A stretch of 64,000 nt of DNA from Holosporaceae bacterium 'Namur' (lineage in GTDB: Bacteria; Pseudomonadota; Alphaproteobacteria; Rickettsiales; Midichloriaceae), in the NCBI GenBank assembly GCA_014116815.1, contig JACGYV010000007.1, positions 14,744 to 78,743 on the forward strand, written 5' to 3'. Below the pieces are notes generated by a model. That model saw nothing but the letters and a program-made list of their open reading frames with translations. It was not told the DNA's origin and made no database searches. The position numbers were made by a program, and so were the translations under genes. Positions 54,013 to 63,213 of the stretch are shown piece by piece. The number at the start of each line of letters is the position of its first letter. The first letter of the stretch is position 1.

Positions 54013-55326
54013 CTAGCTCTTGCGACTGAAATCTATTTTATACTCTTGTAAACCTATATTTAAAATCGGGTAAAATACTAACTTCCCGTCCTTGAATAAT
54101 CCGGGAGTAGTATATAGTAGTTTAGCAGGGAGCTTCTCACTAAATTTGTTATGATCTTCAGCTTTTCCTTCTTCCGTTTTATCGCCATTAGTGATTTTTG
54201 AAATAGGCCTATCCTTAATCCAGGCTTTGAGGGTTTTAAGCCCTTGTTGATTTAGTGCTCCTACGGAAAGCTCTTCCGTGACCTTAATTTTATACCTGTT
54301 ATCCCAAATGGTTTCCTGATGAGGGATAAGCTTCTTCATATTCTCTACAGCATTTAATTCTCTATAAAACAACATAGTCTCAGCGTTAGCATTTATCTCG
54401 CAACCCCATAATGTTTTTATGAAATCTTTGTTTTCCCTAATTAAATTGTATAATAGTTCTAAGCTTCCCAGCCGGGGAGGGTAATGATTGCCGCTTACAC
54501 GATTTAGTATTCTCGTTAAAATTCTAAGCGCTATTTCCTCATCAAGTTTTAAAAATTCTGCCTTATTTAAATATATTTCTCCGAATTTACCCTCATAGGA
54601 TATTTCTTCATACACCTTATTTGAATGGATATTTAAAAAGCTTTTAGCTCTTGCGGAATTTTTAGCGAGTAAATTTAATCTTGATATTATAAGTTGTTTT
54701 TCCGGTAATGTGTTAATCAGCTTCCTGATTTTAGAGCGCTCGTATTTTTCATTTAAGTTGGAAGGATCATTTACCCATTCCCATTTTGCATATGTTAAAG
54801 TTGCCTCAATTTCTTCTCTGGAAAACAAAAGTAGAGGGCGCAGTATGCTTATACCTTTTGTTTCATAATGCCCGGGTATGCCGGTAAGTCCGTCTATTCC
54901 CGTGCCACGGAATATACGCATTAACACTGTTTCCGCCTGATCATTTCTGTTATGTGCGGTAAGTAGGTATTTAATATTATTTTTTTTGCAAAAGTCGGTG
55001 AGCAAATTATATCTCTCCTCTCTTGCAATCGCATGAAGATTAGCTTTCGGCTTTTCCGTATGAAAAGTTAATATCTCTGCTTTCAGCTTTTTCTCTAAGA
55101 GTCTTTTTCTTACCGATTCCGCTTCAATTGTAGATTCTTGCCTAAATTTATGATCAACAATTAAGCAGATTATCTCGGTATTTGTTGTTTTACCCCACTT
55201 TCTGCATAAGTATGTAAGGCACATGCTATCTGCTCCGCCCGATACTGCAATTGCAATTCTATCAACTTGTTTATGTTCTAATAAACTTCTAATCTCGGCT
55301 TCAAATATAGAGAAATCTATAACCAT
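54013..55326 (-). CDS. tilS: tRNA(Ile)-lysidine synthetase TilS
   Basis: 437 aa. Converts C34 of the CAU tRNA-Ile to lysidine. The ATP-pyrophosphatase P-loop is S29-G-G-A-D-S34, in IAVSGGADSMCLTYLCRKW. Motifs in the N-terminal domain include LTAHNRNDQAETVLMRIFRGTGIDGL and RPLLLFSREEIEATL, and the domain ends with NDPSNLNEKYERSKIRKLI. The C-terminal tRNA-binding part is divergent and ends in a normal length for Rickettsiales TilS. It begins with ATG at 55326 just after a 295-base AT-rich spacer. Confidence 0.93.
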   Translation of the reverse strand: MVIDFSIFEAEIRSLLEHKQVDRIAIAVSGGADSMCLTYLCRKWGKTTNTEIICLIVDHKFRQESTIEAESVRKRLLEKKLKAEILTFHTEKPKANLHAIAREERYNLLTDFCKKNNIKYLLTAHNRNDQAETVLMRIFRGTGIDGLTGIPGHYETKGISILRPLLLFSREEIEATLTYAKWEWVNDPSNLNEKYERSKIRKLINTLPEKQLIISRLNLLAKNSARAKSFLNIHSNKVYEEISYEGKFGEIYLNKAEFLKLDEEIALRILTRILNRVSGNHYPPRLGSLELLYNLIRENKDFIKTLWGCEINANAETMLFYRELNAVENMKKLIPHQETIWDNRYKIKVTEELSVGALNQQGLKTLKAWIKDRPISKITNGDKTEEGKAEDHNKFSEKLPAKLLYTTPGLFKDGKLVFYPILNIGLQEYKIDFSRKS

Positions 55327-55621
55327 TTATTAATTCTATATGATTTTATTAAAAGAATTATAAGTGAAGCACATATATTTAACAATATTTACTGCTTAAT
55401 AATAAGAAAATAAACTTATGTAAAATTGTAGTATTTATCTGTGGATAACGATAAATAATAATTTGCATTTAGGTTTATATTTTATGTATACATTGTAATA
55501 TATTATATGAATGCAAAATATAAGATGGAGTAATGTAAATTAATATGAAATAATAATAGATATAAATACAATGTATTTTTAATGAATTATAATAAATATA
55601 AAAAACTAATATCAGTAACTA

Positions 55622-55984
55622 ATGAGAAAAATTGTTCTAGTAGAAGATAATGAAATTAATGCTAAGCTTATTAGAGACTTTTTAAAATTTAAGGGTTATG
55701 ATGTAATTATTGTAGCAAGCGGATTGGATGCCAAAGAAATTGTGCTTAAAGAGTTGCCTAAGCTTATTTTAATGGATATTCAGCTTTTTGGAATGTCCGG
55801 TATTGAAGCTGCTAAATCTATCAAGGAGGATCCGATTTTGAAAAACATCCCAATTATAGCGGTCTCTGCCTTTTCCAAAGAGAAACTTGAAGAAAAAGAT
55901 CTTTCGGAATTCTTTATAGACTATGTTGAAAAACCGATAGATTTCCAAAGCTTCGGCTTAAAAATAGAAAAGTTTATGGTTTGA
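55622..55984 (+). CDS. divK: Response regulator DivK-like, single receiver domain
   Basis: 120 aa CheY-like receiver with no output domain. The acidic pocket is E8-D9, the phospho-acceptor is D52 (LILMDIQLF) and the lysine lies in VEKPID. The motif spacing and EDNEINAKL start are those of DivK, which in alphaproteobacteria relays phosphate between PleC/DivJ and the CtrA pathway. It is followed after 3 bases by pleD, the same neighbour as in Caulobacter. Confidence 0.9.
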   Translation: MRKIVLVEDNEINAKLIRDFLKFKGYDVIIVASGLDAKEIVLKELPKLILMDIQLFGMSGIEAAKSIKEDPILKNIPIIAVSAFSKEKLEEKDLSEFFIDYVEKPIDFQSFGLKIEKFMV

Positions 55985-55987
55985 AAA

Positions 55988-57367
55988 ATGACAGCAAAAA
56001 TCTTAGTAGTCGATGATATAGTATTTAATGTCAAATTGCTAGAAACCAAGCTAAAACAGGAATATTACGAAGTATTTGTGGCAAGTAACGGGGTGGAAGC
56101 AGTTAAGAAAGCTAAGGAGCTTAACCCAGATATTATTTTAATGGATGTTATGATGCCGGAAATGGATGGTATTGAAGCAACTAAAATAATAAAAAATGAT
56201 CCGAATACTATGCATATTCCTATCATAATCGTGACCGCGTTGAATGCGCAGGAAGATAAGGTAAACGGCTTAAGTGCCGGTGCTGATGACTTTTTAACCA
56301 AACCTATTAATGATCACGCGCTTATTACCCGTATTAAATCGTTGCTTAGGTTAAAATTCATGATGGATGAGCTGAGGGCAAGGCATGTTACCAGCAACCA
56401 ACTCGGGGTAGGGGAAGAAATTATTATCGATGAAAGTAATAAGATTGAAGGGGCGAAAGTAATCTTAGTTGATGATGATGTTGCCCAAGCAAAAAAAATT
56501 AAAGAAAAATTAAATTCCGCAGGAATCAGTGTTGATACAGTCACTGAGGAGCAGGAAACTTTAAGCTTAGCTGAAAAAAACAACTACGGGTTATTTATAA
56601 TAAGTACCCAGCTTATAGATTCAGACGGGTTAAGGCTATGCTCTCATATTAAAAATCATGACAAGCTTAGAGGCATACCGATTTTAATTATAGTTGAAGA
56701 GGCTGACGAGAAGACTTTAACTAAAGGCCTGGAAATGGGAGTAAATGATTATTTACTTTACCCGGTGGAATCAAACGAGCTTTTGGCCAGAACTACTACG
56801 CAAATTAAAAGAAAGAATTATCAGGATGCGTTAAGGGAAAATTATATACATAATCTTTCTCTATCCGTTATTGATCAATTAACTAATCTTTATAACCGCC
56901 GATATTTTGATATTCATATAAAAAACCTGGTTACTAATGCAGCTTCCACCGGAAAAAATTTATCTTTAATCATGCTGGATATCGATCACTTTAAAAATAT
57001 AAACGATACCTACGGTCACCAAGCCGGAGATGTTATTATACAAGAGGTAGCAAGAAGAATTCTGCTCGGCGTCAGGCCTGCCGATTTAAGTGCCAGGTAC
57101 GGCGGGGAAGAGTTTGTAGTTATATTACCTGATACTAAACTTGAAGATGCGATTAAAGTTAGTGAAAGAATTAGGCAGTCAGTTGAAATGTATCCGCTTA
57201 CTACCGTGAATTCCTCGGAAATTAAGTGTACGATAAGTTTAGGTGTTAGTGCTTTAAGCAGCGATGATTCCCCTGAAAATCTTTTAAAAAGGGCGGATCA
57301 GTGCTTGTATAAAGCTAAAGAAGGCGGAAGAAACAGGGTGGTTGCCGAGGAAGCTTTTTTTACATAA
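55988..57367 (+). CDS. pleD: Diguanylate cyclase response regulator PleD
   Basis: 459 aa with two receiver domains and a GGDEF domain. REC1 has the acidic DD9-10 and D53 in LMDVMMPEMDG. REC2 (about 155-275) has lost its phospho-Asp: the aligned position in YGLFIISTQLIDSDGL is Ser. The cyclase domain has the active site G372-G-E-E-F and the product-inhibition site R363-P-A-D366, five residues before it. It makes c-di-GMP from 2 GTP when REC1 is phosphorylated; the presence of the I-site suggests feedback control. Membership of the divK-pleD operon is typical of Caulobacter-type cell-cycle control. Confidence 0.93.
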   Translation: MTAKILVVDDIVFNVKLLETKLKQEYYEVFVASNGVEAVKKAKELNPDIILMDVMMPEMDGIEATKIIKNDPNTMHIPIIIVTALNAQEDKVNGLSAGADDFLTKPINDHALITRIKSLLRLKFMMDELRARHVTSNQLGVGEEIIIDESNKIEGAKVILVDDDVAQAKKIKEKLNSAGISVDTVTEEQETLSLAEKNNYGLFIISTQLIDSDGLRLCSHIKNHDKLRGIPILIIVEEADEKTLTKGLEMGVNDYLLYPVESNELLARTTTQIKRKNYQDALRENYIHNLSLSVIDQLTNLYNRRYFDIHIKNLVTNAASTGKNLSLIMLDIDHFKNINDTYGHQAGDVIIQEVARRILLGVRPADLSARYGGEEFVVILPDTKLEDAIKVSERIRQSVEMYPLTTVNSSEIKCTISLGVSALSSDDSPENLLKRADQCLYKAKEGGRNRVVAEEAFFT

Positions 57368-57412
57368 TTTTTAATAATTTCAACAAGTATAAAAAACAGC
57401 TATATAAATGAT

Positions 57413-57715
57413 ATGGAATATACATATAAAGAAGAAGAGCAGGGTATAAAATTAAAGTTAACGGGAAAGTTTACTTTCACGGATAATAAAGCTTTTCTGT
57501 CCTTTATAGAAGATACTATTGCTAAAAATTTTAATACTCTCTTTATTGACCTTGCAGGGGTTGATTTTATTGATTCGGCAGCTCTTGGTATTTTATTGCT
57601 TACCAGAGATAAATGCGCAAATACTAATATTAAATTAATTTTATGCAGCCCGGAAGGACAGGTTAAGCAGATGTTTAAAATTTCGAAGTTCGACCGTCTG
57701 TTTGATATACGGTAG
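57413..57715 (+). CDS. STAS-domain protein (anti-sigma factor antagonist-like)
   Basis: 100 aa single STAS domain. The motif IDLAGVDFIDSAALGILLLT holds the Ser (about residue 55) normally phosphorylated by the partner kinase in SpoIIAA-like proteins, followed by KLILCSPEGQVKQMFKISKFDRLFDI, typical for the group. The partner kinase or anti-sigma factor is not in the window. It lies 45 bases after pleD on the same strand; it may be part of the same signalling operon. Confidence 0.85.
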   Translation: MEYTYKEEEQGIKLKLTGKFTFTDNKAFLSFIEDTIAKNFNTLFIDLAGVDFIDSAALGILLLTRDKCANTNIKLILCSPEGQVKQMFKISKFDRLFDIR

Positions 57716-57801
57716 TCGGGTTATGCTGTATAACAAAGGTTTTTATTAGGTTTGTTTTAAGCTTTCCTTTAGAATGAGTTCATTGTTATAGGATTTAAAG
57801 A

Positions 57802-58043
57802 TATAGTAAATTAAGCTGAGCACTCTGCATATAGGGAGCATAGTTGAACAATAAAAAAATAAACTAAGTTTACGTATAAATGACTATGTCATTTATACGA
57901 GCACGCGCCATAAATGGCCGCGAGGCGCGGGCTTATTATTATTTTTATTATCTAATTTTTCAGTTATAGGCTATACAGAGTCATATTAAACTTAACTTGT
58001 TATATTTAAAGTAACGCGCTAGATATTTAACTTGTTCACTATA
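57802..58043 (+). mobile_element. MITE-like repeat, copy 2 (242 bp, fullest copy)
   Basis: Begins TATAGTAAATTAAG and ends TTCACTATA, forming imperfect terminal inverted repeats. The internal palindrome CACGCGCCATAAATGG...CGAGGCGCGG is present, and the right part with TAACGCGCTAGATATT matches copy 1. The orientation is opposite to copy 1 and the same as copy 3. It contains about 55 internal bases missing from copy 1. No transposase gene of its own is nearby. Confidence 0.8.
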
Positions 58044-58302
58044 ATTCACATTACCGGTTGAACAAGTGCCTTTAGGGTATAGTAAGTATCCCTAGTCCCC
58101 ACATTTCTGGTGCACGTTCATAAAAAACTCTTAAATGATTTTTATGCATAATTAATATTTGCTCAATTGATTTGCAGTGCTCCAAAAAAAGCATTTGCTT
58201 AATAATGCAGAGTGGTTGGAAGACGATGAGGCAGCTAAACAGATAAGTAGAGGTTGTAAAGCTACCTTCAAGAGAGGTTAAGGGTGCAAATTTACCCTGT
58301 AA
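58044..58302. other. Decayed or unassigned spacer between MITE and M48 gene
   Basis: No confident gene. On the plus strand 58171-58281 encodes a 36-residue open stretch with the protein-like end LEDDEAAKQISRGCKATFKR. On the minus strand about 58088-58290 is open for some 70 codons, ending FYERAPEMWGLGILTIP. Only one, if any, can be the remnant of a gene cut by the repeat. I cannot identify either. Confidence 0.3.
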
Positions 58303-59397
58303 TCATACTATGGAAACTACTCTGTTGCCTAAGGGTTGGTCAATTGTGTCAACAAAATTTCTAGCTCTTTCAATCCGGTTTATAATTGTCGGGTGAGTGT
58401 TTTCACTATTTTTTGCTATAGGGTCAAATATTTGAATTAACGGATTTGCAAAGCTATTATCTAATGCTTTTATAAAAGCTTTTTTACCGACTGCTCTTAT
58501 TGCAACCTCATCTGCTTCATATTCATTATGTTGAAGAAATGCTTTCTCTATATTGCTTAGAATTGTGTTTACATATACTGAGGGTAAAATATTTGTACTT
58601 AGAACTTCTACAGTAGTAATACACATCTTTAGTAATAGCTTTTTCAAAGGGTGTTGATGCTTTATATGCCCTAGCTCATGTGCAATTATTGCATTAAGGC
58701 ATTTTATGGTTTTGGTACTGTTACCATTGTTTTTATCAAGGTGATGGTTAATGGTTCCTATATTTAATTCAACAAAGGGTTTTACAACTATTCCTTCTGC
58801 TGAGGCTCCCCCGAAAAACGGGTTATTATTGATATATAATTGTGTGTTTTTTGATACACCTATGCTTTCTTTTAATTCTTCAAAAGAAAAACTTATCTCT
58901 TTTAGTAATAATTTCAAATTTTCTTTATTAGTTTTATCAGCATACCGGCTAATGTCATTTAGTTGATGAGTTTTCATAAAATACATAGTATTATACCCTG
59001 CAATCCTTTCCAAGATACAATCCGTTATTGTTGTAAGCAGATTAATAATCTTGATAGTATCGTTTTGGGCAGTATTATGCCTTATTAATAAATCAGAGAA
59101 GGAAACGGCAAGGTAGGAAGGTGCAACAGAGTAGATGACAAGTGCCGTACATGCCGTAAAAGCAAATTCCCATAAACTTGATCTTATGTAATACTGAATA
59201 GAATTTTTTATAAATTCATAGTCCCAAGGATTGGGTTTAAGTTGTAAATACATAGATGTTAAGCCCAATGCTATGTGAGCTATCTGTATATAATTCGAAT
59301 AACCGTCTAAGGCATAAATAAGTCCTGCGCTTAGGGCGGTTCCTACCCAAGGGTTTCTAAACAGGCCGTGATAATTTTTTAAAGTACTATAATACAT
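58303..59397 (-). CDS. M48-family (STE24/HtpX-like) membrane metallopeptidase
   Basis: 364 aa. The zinc motif is H240-E-L-G-H244 in NAIIAHELGHIKHQHP, with the third ligand in the NEYEADE segment (about E292). Hydrophobic segments at about 17-50, 75-100 and 255-275 fit a membrane-bound peptidase. The family cleaves membrane proteins and prenylated peptides or acts in stress quality control. It is bracketed by MITE copies 2 and 3 in the same orientation, and has a CtrA-type box about 70 bases upstream. It may have moved as a unit. Normal N- and C-termini argue for an intact gene. Confidence 0.85.
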   Translation of the reverse strand: MYYSTLKNYHGLFRNPWVGTALSAGLIYALDGYSNYIQIAHIALGLTSMYLQLKPNPWDYEFIKNSIQYYIRSSLWEFAFTACTALVIYSVAPSYLAVSFSDLLIRHNTAQNDTIKIINLLTTITDCILERIAGYNTMYFMKTHQLNDISRYADKTNKENLKLLLKEISFSFEELKESIGVSKNTQLYINNNPFFGGASAEGIVVKPFVELNIGTINHHLDKNNGNSTKTIKCLNAIIAHELGHIKHQHPLKKLLLKMCITTVEVLSTNILPSVYVNTILSNIEKAFLQHNEYEADEVAIRAVGKKAFIKALDNSFANPLIQIFDPIAKNSENTHPTIINRIERARNFVDTIDQPLGNRVVSIV

Positions 59398-59464
59398 ATT
59401 AGATACTAAATTTAATAATGCGGGTAATATAATATAAAGAGATTAAATAAATAGAGATATTAGG

Positions 59465-59479
59465 TTAATTTATTATTAA
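59465..59479 (-). promoter_or_regulatory. CtrA-type box TTAA-N7-TTAA upstream of M48 gene
   Basis: Perfect TTAATTTATTATTAA, 68 bases upstream of the minus-strand M48 start at 59397. Could be chance in this very AT-rich spacer. Confidence 0.3.
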
Positions 59480-59524
59480 CTTATCAATAAATTGTTATTG
59501 CAAAAGTTATAAGGTGTGAAAGGC

Positions 59525-59702
59525 TATAAACTATAAACCTATGTCATTTATAAAGTGCACGCGCCCTAAATGGCGGCAAGGCGCGTACTTATTACTATTC
59601 TTATTATCTGATTTTTAGTTGTAGGCTATATAGTCATATTAAACTTAACTTGTTATATTTGGATAAAAGCGCTGGATATTCAACTTAATTTGATATACTA
59701 TA
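59525..59702 (+). mobile_element. MITE-like repeat, copy 3, left end lost
   Basis: From about 59531 it aligns with copy 2: ATGTCATTTATA, then GCACGCGCCCTAAATGG, GGCGCGTACTTATTACTA, CATATTAAACTTAACTTG and GCGCTGGATATTCAACTTAA. It ends in GATATACTATA. The left terminal repeat is not recognisable, so this copy is truncated there. It lies 6 bases before the end of the phosphomannomutase gene and 130 bases upstream of the M48 gene. Confidence 0.7.
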
Positions 59703-59708
59703 CACCCC

Positions 59709-61148
59709 TTAAATAAATCTACTAAGCGGAGATAAATCCAAAGTATTTTCAATAATTTCAAGAATTTCAAAAAGCTCTTTACACAACCCACTTAAGCCGG
59801 CTTCGCTAAAACTTTCCACTCTTACAACCAGGCAATTTTGCGTATTTGAAGCACGCACCAGCCACCATCCTAAATCATTGTTTACCCTGACACCATCGAT
59901 GTTATTAATACTTAAACCAAGCTTTTTTGCATGCAAGGTGACTTCATCAATGATTTTAAACTTTCTTTTTTCCGTACATGCAATTCGGATTTCGGGAGTA
60001 GATATGGTTTTAGGTAACTCATCATAAATTTCAGTTAATGATTTCTCACCGTCATATAAAATTTTTAATAACCTGACTGCGGCAAAAATCGCGTCATCAT
60101 AACCATAATAATCTTCGGCAAAGAATACATGTCCGCTCATTTCACCGGCAAGCATAGCATTTTCTTCTTTCATTTTCCGCTTAATTAAAGAATGCCCCGT
60201 CTTCCATAAAATATCTTCTCCGCCCCAATTTCTGATACTTTCAAAGACAACTTGGCTGGTTTTGACGTCAGCTATGATTTTGGCATTTTTATTTCTGCTA
60301 AGCAGATCTTTTGCATATATCATAAGCAGTTGATCACCGTATAGTATTCTACCCTCACTATCAACCACTCCTATACGGTCACCGTCACCGTCGAAGGCTA
60401 TACCTAAGTCTGCACCTTCTTTTTTAACTTCATCTATCAGTTGTACTAAATTTTCCGGTTGGGTGGGATCAGCATGGTGAGATGGAAATGTCCCATCTAC
60501 CTTACCGTTAATAACTTTATGTTCACCGGGTAATCTTTCAACCAATTGCTTGATTACTTCACAAGCCGCTCCGTTAGCCGGATCCCATACTACCTTTAAT
60601 TTCTTTAAAATGGAATTAGAAGGAGTGTTGAGCTTAATAACTTTACTGAGGTAAGCTTCAATAATATTAGTTGTTTTAACTTCGCCGCTGCTATCGATAA
60701 ACTTTCCTCTCTTCGCAATTTCTCCTAAGTTTAATATATCCCGATCAAAAACCGAGGCATGGTCGGCAACCATTTTAAAACCGTTTTGATCAGGCGGATT
60801 ATGGGAGCCGGTTATCATGATTCCGGAGACAAAGCCCGGGATATAATGGGTTGCAAAATAAAGTACCGGAGTCGGCACTAAGCCGATTCTTACGACTTCA
60901 ACGTTTGACTCGCTTAATCCTTCGGTTAGTTCCTTTTCAAGCAGAGGAGAGCTGATTCTTCCGTCGTAGCCGATGCACACTTTAAGCGGTATATTATTAT
61001 CGTGTAAAAATACGGCAAAGCTTTTACCTAAATAATAAGCATCAGCTTCATTGAGGTTTTCACCGAAGGTACCTCTGATATCATATTTCCTTAAAATTTC
61101 TTGATCAAAAAAATGTTTAGCGGTTTCTTTTAAAGCTTTCATAATCAT
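59709..61148 (-). CDS. manB: Phosphomannomutase/phosphoglucomutase
   Basis: 479 aa alpha-D-phosphohexomutase. The active-site serine loop is MITGSHNPPDQNGFKM, the metal loop is DLGIAFDGDGDRIGVVD, and the sugar-binding loop is MLAGEMSGHVFFAEDYYG. The C-terminal phosphate loop reads VNNDLGWWLVRASNTQNCLVVRVES. AlgC-type PMM/PGM makes mannose-1-P or glucose-1-P for surface sugars, consistent with the O-antigen ligase in the window. The start overlaps the stop of bolA by a few bases; ATG 61148 or the one at 61142 could be used. Confidence 0.93.
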   Translation of the reverse strand: MIMKALKETAKHFFDQEILRKYDIRGTFGENLNEADAYYLGKSFAVFLHDNNIPLKVCIGYDGRISSPLLEKELTEGLSESNVEVVRIGLVPTPVLYFATHYIPGFVSGIMITGSHNPPDQNGFKMVADHASVFDRDILNLGEIAKRGKFIDSSGEVKTTNIIEAYLSKVIKLNTPSNSILKKLKVVWDPANGAACEVIKQLVERLPGEHKVINGKVDGTFPSHHADPTQPENLVQLIDEVKKEGADLGIAFDGDGDRIGVVDSEGRILYGDQLLMIYAKDLLSRNKNAKIIADVKTSQVVFESIRNWGGEDILWKTGHSLIKRKMKEENAMLAGEMSGHVFFAEDYYGYDDAIFAAVRLLKILYDGEKSLTEIYDELPKTISTPEIRIACTEKRKFKIIDEVTLHAKKLGLSINNIDGVRVNNDLGWWLVRASNTQNCLVVRVESFSEAGLSGLCKELFEILEIIENTLDLSPLSRFI

Positions 61149-61402
61149 TCGTCTGCCTCGATTGAAATTGCATGTAGTCCCATTTTTATCTCTTCTGCCA
61201 GGGTGTTATAAATTAACTTATGCATAGAGATCTTAGTCTTGTCTTTAAAACTTAATGATTTTATTTTTATTTTAATGTGAGTAACAGTTCCGTGCTTATA
61301 GTTTAAATGCCCCTCATGTGCTGCCGAATCATCCGATACTTCCAGGTGCTCAGGATTAAATGCCGACCTCAGCTTATCTTTGATTTTTATAATTGAAACC
61401 AT
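61145..61402 (-). CDS. bolA: BolA-family protein
   Basis: 85 aa, a class II KH-like fold. Sequence features: LRSAFNPEHLEVSDDSAAHEG and the core HIKIKIKSLSFKDKTKISMHKLIYNTLAEEI, with the conserved His/Cys region replaced by the H31-x pattern. BolA proteins work with monothiol glutaredoxins in iron-sulfur trafficking and with DNA in stress response. It sits between the hydroxylase and phosphomannomutase genes and overlaps both by one to four bases, so it is cotranscribed. Confidence 0.9.
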   Translation of the reverse strand: MVSIIKIKDKLRSAFNPEHLEVSDDSAAHEGHLNYKHGTVTHIKIKIKSLSFKDKTKISMHKLIYNTLAEEIKMGLHAISIEADE

Positions 61403-62586
61403 TATATCAGACCCATTGCATATTTCATAAACATTCTTTTAAGAGGAGGTATTTTATTCACAGCTTTTAGGCCGATTCCTCGAATTAACTTTATAGGCAT
61501 TATATTATTTGAAAACAATAAATTTAAATGGTGAGTTGCCTCTATCATCACATTGTTATCAACTTTCCTTGTTCTCTCATATTCTTTAAGCATTAATTCC
61601 GAGCCGATATCCAAGCCCAATTCCGAGTTTTGCTCAATTAGCTCGGCAAGCTTTAGGGCATCTCTTATCCCTAAATTCAGCCCTTGGCCGGAAATAGGAT
61701 GAATCGCATGCGCAGCATCTCCCGCTAAAGCGAGCCTTGATGCTATATAATTTTTTGCACTGATTAATTTGAGCGGAAAAAATTTAATGTCACCGGTTAC
61801 CTTTAACTCCCCTAAATAATCACCGAATTTCTTTGCTATAATTTCTGCAATCGTTTCTTTATCAAGCTCTGCAATTGCCGCCGCATGCTTGGATTCACAA
61901 GTCCAGACGATTGCCGAACTATAGCCGCCGAATTTAGGTAAAATAGCAAAAGGTCCTTCAGGCATAAATTTTTCAATTGCCGCGCCTTCATGGTTGTGGG
62001 TATGTGAAATATCGCATACGATCGCCGATTGTTTATAATCGAAATTTTGCACGCCTATCCCTGAAAATCTTCTAACCCAGGAATTTCTGCCGTCACATCC
62101 CACTATGAGTGAGGTGGTGAACTCCGACTCATCTTTAAACTTAATTTGAGACTTATGTTTCTCAGTGATTATGCTATCGGCTTCACGGTTATAAAACGGA
62201 GATATATTTGGGGTGTTAATTGCTTTGTTATATAACCTTTTCAGTAACACATGCTCTTCAATCATTACGCCGAACTTGTTTAAACCCAGTTCCTGCGGGT
62301 TGAAATCAAGGTAAGCGGTAGTTCCTTCTTCTAAAACTCTAATAAAAGTAATCGGTTCCGCTTCACTTTCAAACAGGTCATTTATATTATATTTCTTATA
62401 AATATCCATGGAAGCTTTGGCAATTGCTAGTAAACGGGATGGCTCATTATCCTTTTTAGTCAAATTCAGGTTTTGCTTCTCTACTACGGCGATTTTGAGA
62501 TCAAGCTTTGCAAGAAAAAGTGCCAGGGTAAGTCCCATATAGCTGCCGCCGAATATAACCGCATCGAAATGTTGGGAGGTATTCAT
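61402..62586 (-). CDS. UbiH/UbiF/Coq6-family FAD hydroxylase
   Basis: 394 aa flavin mono-oxygenase of ubiquinone synthesis. The dinucleotide motif is VIFGGSYMGLTLALFLAKL, where the first loop is GGSYMG rather than the usual GxGxxG (GGGPAG). The second FAD motif LAGDAAHAIHPISGQGLNLGIRDA and GCDGRNSWVRR are well conserved. The position in the ring hydroxylated (C1, C5 or C6) cannot be read from the sequence. The first base of the bolA gene is the last of this one (one-base overlap). Confidence 0.88.
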   Translation of the reverse strand: MNTSQHFDAVIFGGSYMGLTLALFLAKLDLKIAVVEKQNLNLTKKDNEPSRLLAIAKASMDIYKKYNINDLFESEAEPITFIRVLEEGTTAYLDFNPQELGLNKFGVMIEEHVLLKRLYNKAINTPNISPFYNREADSIITEKHKSQIKFKDESEFTTSLIVGCDGRNSWVRRFSGIGVQNFDYKQSAIVCDISHTHNHEGAAIEKFMPEGPFAILPKFGGYSSAIVWTCESKHAAAIAELDKETIAEIIAKKFGDYLGELKVTGDIKFFPLKLISAKNYIASRLALAGDAAHAIHPISGQGLNLGIRDALKLAELIEQNSELGLDIGSELMLKEYERTRKVDNNVMIEATHHLNLLFSNNIMPIKLIRGIGLKAVNKIPPLKRMFMKYAMGLI

Positions 62587-62726
62587 CCGCTGTCTGTTAC
62601 TATTTTTAGAATATTATAACAGATGTTTCGCTTATCAACAATAGGCCTATATTTTAATAATATTTATTTTATTAATTTACTGCCTTTTTATAAATATATA
62701 TAGTTGAAGAAAAAATCGGCTTGATT

Positions 62727-63206
62727 ATGGCTGTTCCTTCCTACCTCAATTTCGACCATGCGGGCTATAAGTGGAAAAGCGATATAGATTATCGGCTGCA
62801 TCCCGAAAAATATAGAGTGGGCAAAGGCGAGCAGGGGGTGTTAATATGCCAACCATATAAGAGTGAAATATTGCCTTTTTGGCGGTTCAAGACACCCGAG
62901 ATTGCTAAAGAAAGCAGTGAAAAAATATATCAATTATTTATTGAATATTTGGAAAGTGAGGATTTTGTAGGTGCCGATATGGCAAGGAAATATCTGCAAA
63001 TGGGCTTTACTCGAGCGCGCAGGTATACAAATTATAAGGGCGGTAAAAAATACGATGCTTCGGATAATTACCGACAACTGGAAAGAGACACCGGTGATGC
63101 TGAGAAAGCCAAAAGTGCCGACTACTTTTATCACCGGTGGCAGGAAGCCGAAAAACACCCCGTATATTCCGCATTAAAAAAAGAATGGAAGAAAAATATC
63201 GGTTGA
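62727..63206 (+). CDS. DUF4385 protein
   Basis: About 159 aa from the ATG at 62727 (a TTG at 62721 would add two codons). Family pattern: DYRLHPEKYRVGKGEQGVL, YKSEILPFWRFKTPEIAKES, DFVGADMARKYLQMGFTRARRY and TNYKGGKKYD. DUF4385 proteins occur in bacteria, phages and lower eukaryotes; function unknown. The conserved 'RTP..A..S...I...F' helix and 'ARK..QMG.TRARRY' block are the best evidence. Its 3' end is 8 bases from the stop of the converging last gene. Confidence 0.85.
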   Translation: MAVPSYLNFDHAGYKWKSDIDYRLHPEKYRVGKGEQGVLICQPYKSEILPFWRFKTPEIAKESSEKIYQLFIEYLESEDFVGADMARKYLQMGFTRARRYTNYKGGKKYDASDNYRQLERDTGDAEKAKSADYFYHRWQEAEKHPVYSALKKEWKKNIG

Positions 63207-63213
63207 AAAGATA

